Shown piece by piece: positions 6,711-6,768 of a stretch of 6,768 bases of DNA. Position numbers and translations under genes: made by a program. Under the pieces are notes generated by a model. That model made no database searches, had not been told where the DNA came from, and was given only the letters and a program-made list of their open reading frames with translations. Where the stretch lies: positions 1-6,768 of the forward strand of contig JAICXV010000127.1 of assembly GCA_025934545.1 (NCBI GenBank), written 5' to 3'. Each line of letters starts with the position of its first letter. Positions within the stretch are counted from its first letter, which is position 1. This stretch comes from Verrucomicrobiia bacterium (GTDB lineage Bacteria > Verrucomicrobiota > Verrucomicrobiia > Limisphaerales > Palsa-1400).

Positions 6711-6768
6711 GCATACGCGTTTGCATTGTTGAAGATGACCGCCGCGTGCGCGAAAGCCTCGCCGTCCT
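6707..6768 (+). CDS. Response regulator, receiver domain N-terminus (3' partial)
   Basis: The ATG at 6707 overlaps the kinase TGA as ATGA, a four-base overlap typical of translational coupling. GAAAGG at 6690-6695 may serve as a somewhat distant ribosome binding site. The visible residues 'MSIRVCIVEDDRRVRESL' are a textbook receiver-domain start: strand beta-1, then the acidic Mg2+-binding pocket E9-D10-D11, then helix 1. The phosphorylated Asp, expected near residue 55, and the output domain lie outside the window. Because the partner kinase is of the HisKA_3 class, a NarL/FixJ-type regulator with a LuxR-like HTH is most likely, but that part is inferred from pairing, not seen. Confidence 0.9.
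   Translation, partial: MSIRVCIVEDDRRVRESLAV

Overview
The window looks like chromosomal DNA from a free-living, Gram-negative-type bacterium, most plausibly a member of Verrucomicrobiota (Limisphaerales/Pedosphaera-like). This is inferred from two things. The first protein ends in a 'YQIQYSDDAGSAWNNLG...RRYRLV' tail of a kind I associate with secreted verrucomicrobial proteins. The sensor kinase has the Reg_prop/Y_Y_Y/HisKA_3 design common in Verrucomicrobiota, Acidobacteriota and relatives. No marker gene is present, so the phylum call is tentative. All genes lie on the + strand, and I see no RNA gene, mobile element or CRISPR array.

Layout. (1) Bases 1-2400: the 3' part of a secreted PBP4/DacB-type D-Ala-D-Ala carboxypeptidase (peptidase S13), with SxxK, SxN and KTG motifs intact. 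It is fused to a seven-bladed PLL-like beta-propeller (WSxLGG repeats), a Thr/Ser/Ala linker and a small C-terminal beta domain. (2) Bases 2401-2600: an intergenic region with no convincing terminator or promoter, but with two pairs of short direct repeats and one 13-bp inverted repeat. (3) Bases 2601-6710: a complete 1369-residue membrane sensor histidine kinase. Its order is signal peptide, seven-bladed PLL-like propeller, 14 Reg_prop repeats (two further seven-bladed propellers), Y_Y_Y domain, one membrane span, HisKA_3 and HATPase_c. (4) Bases 6707-6768: the first 20 full codons of a response regulator, whose ATG overlaps the kinase stop (ATGA).

How they work together. The kinase and regulator form a two-component system that is almost certainly co-translated. 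The most interesting point is that the wall enzyme and the adjacent sensor carry the same type of seven-bladed, lectin-like propeller. A reasonable hypothesis is that both recognise the same extracellular or envelope ligand, for example a glycan, so that peptidoglycan trimming and signalling respond to a common target. The sequence shows the shared architecture. The shared ligand and any regulatory link are inference.
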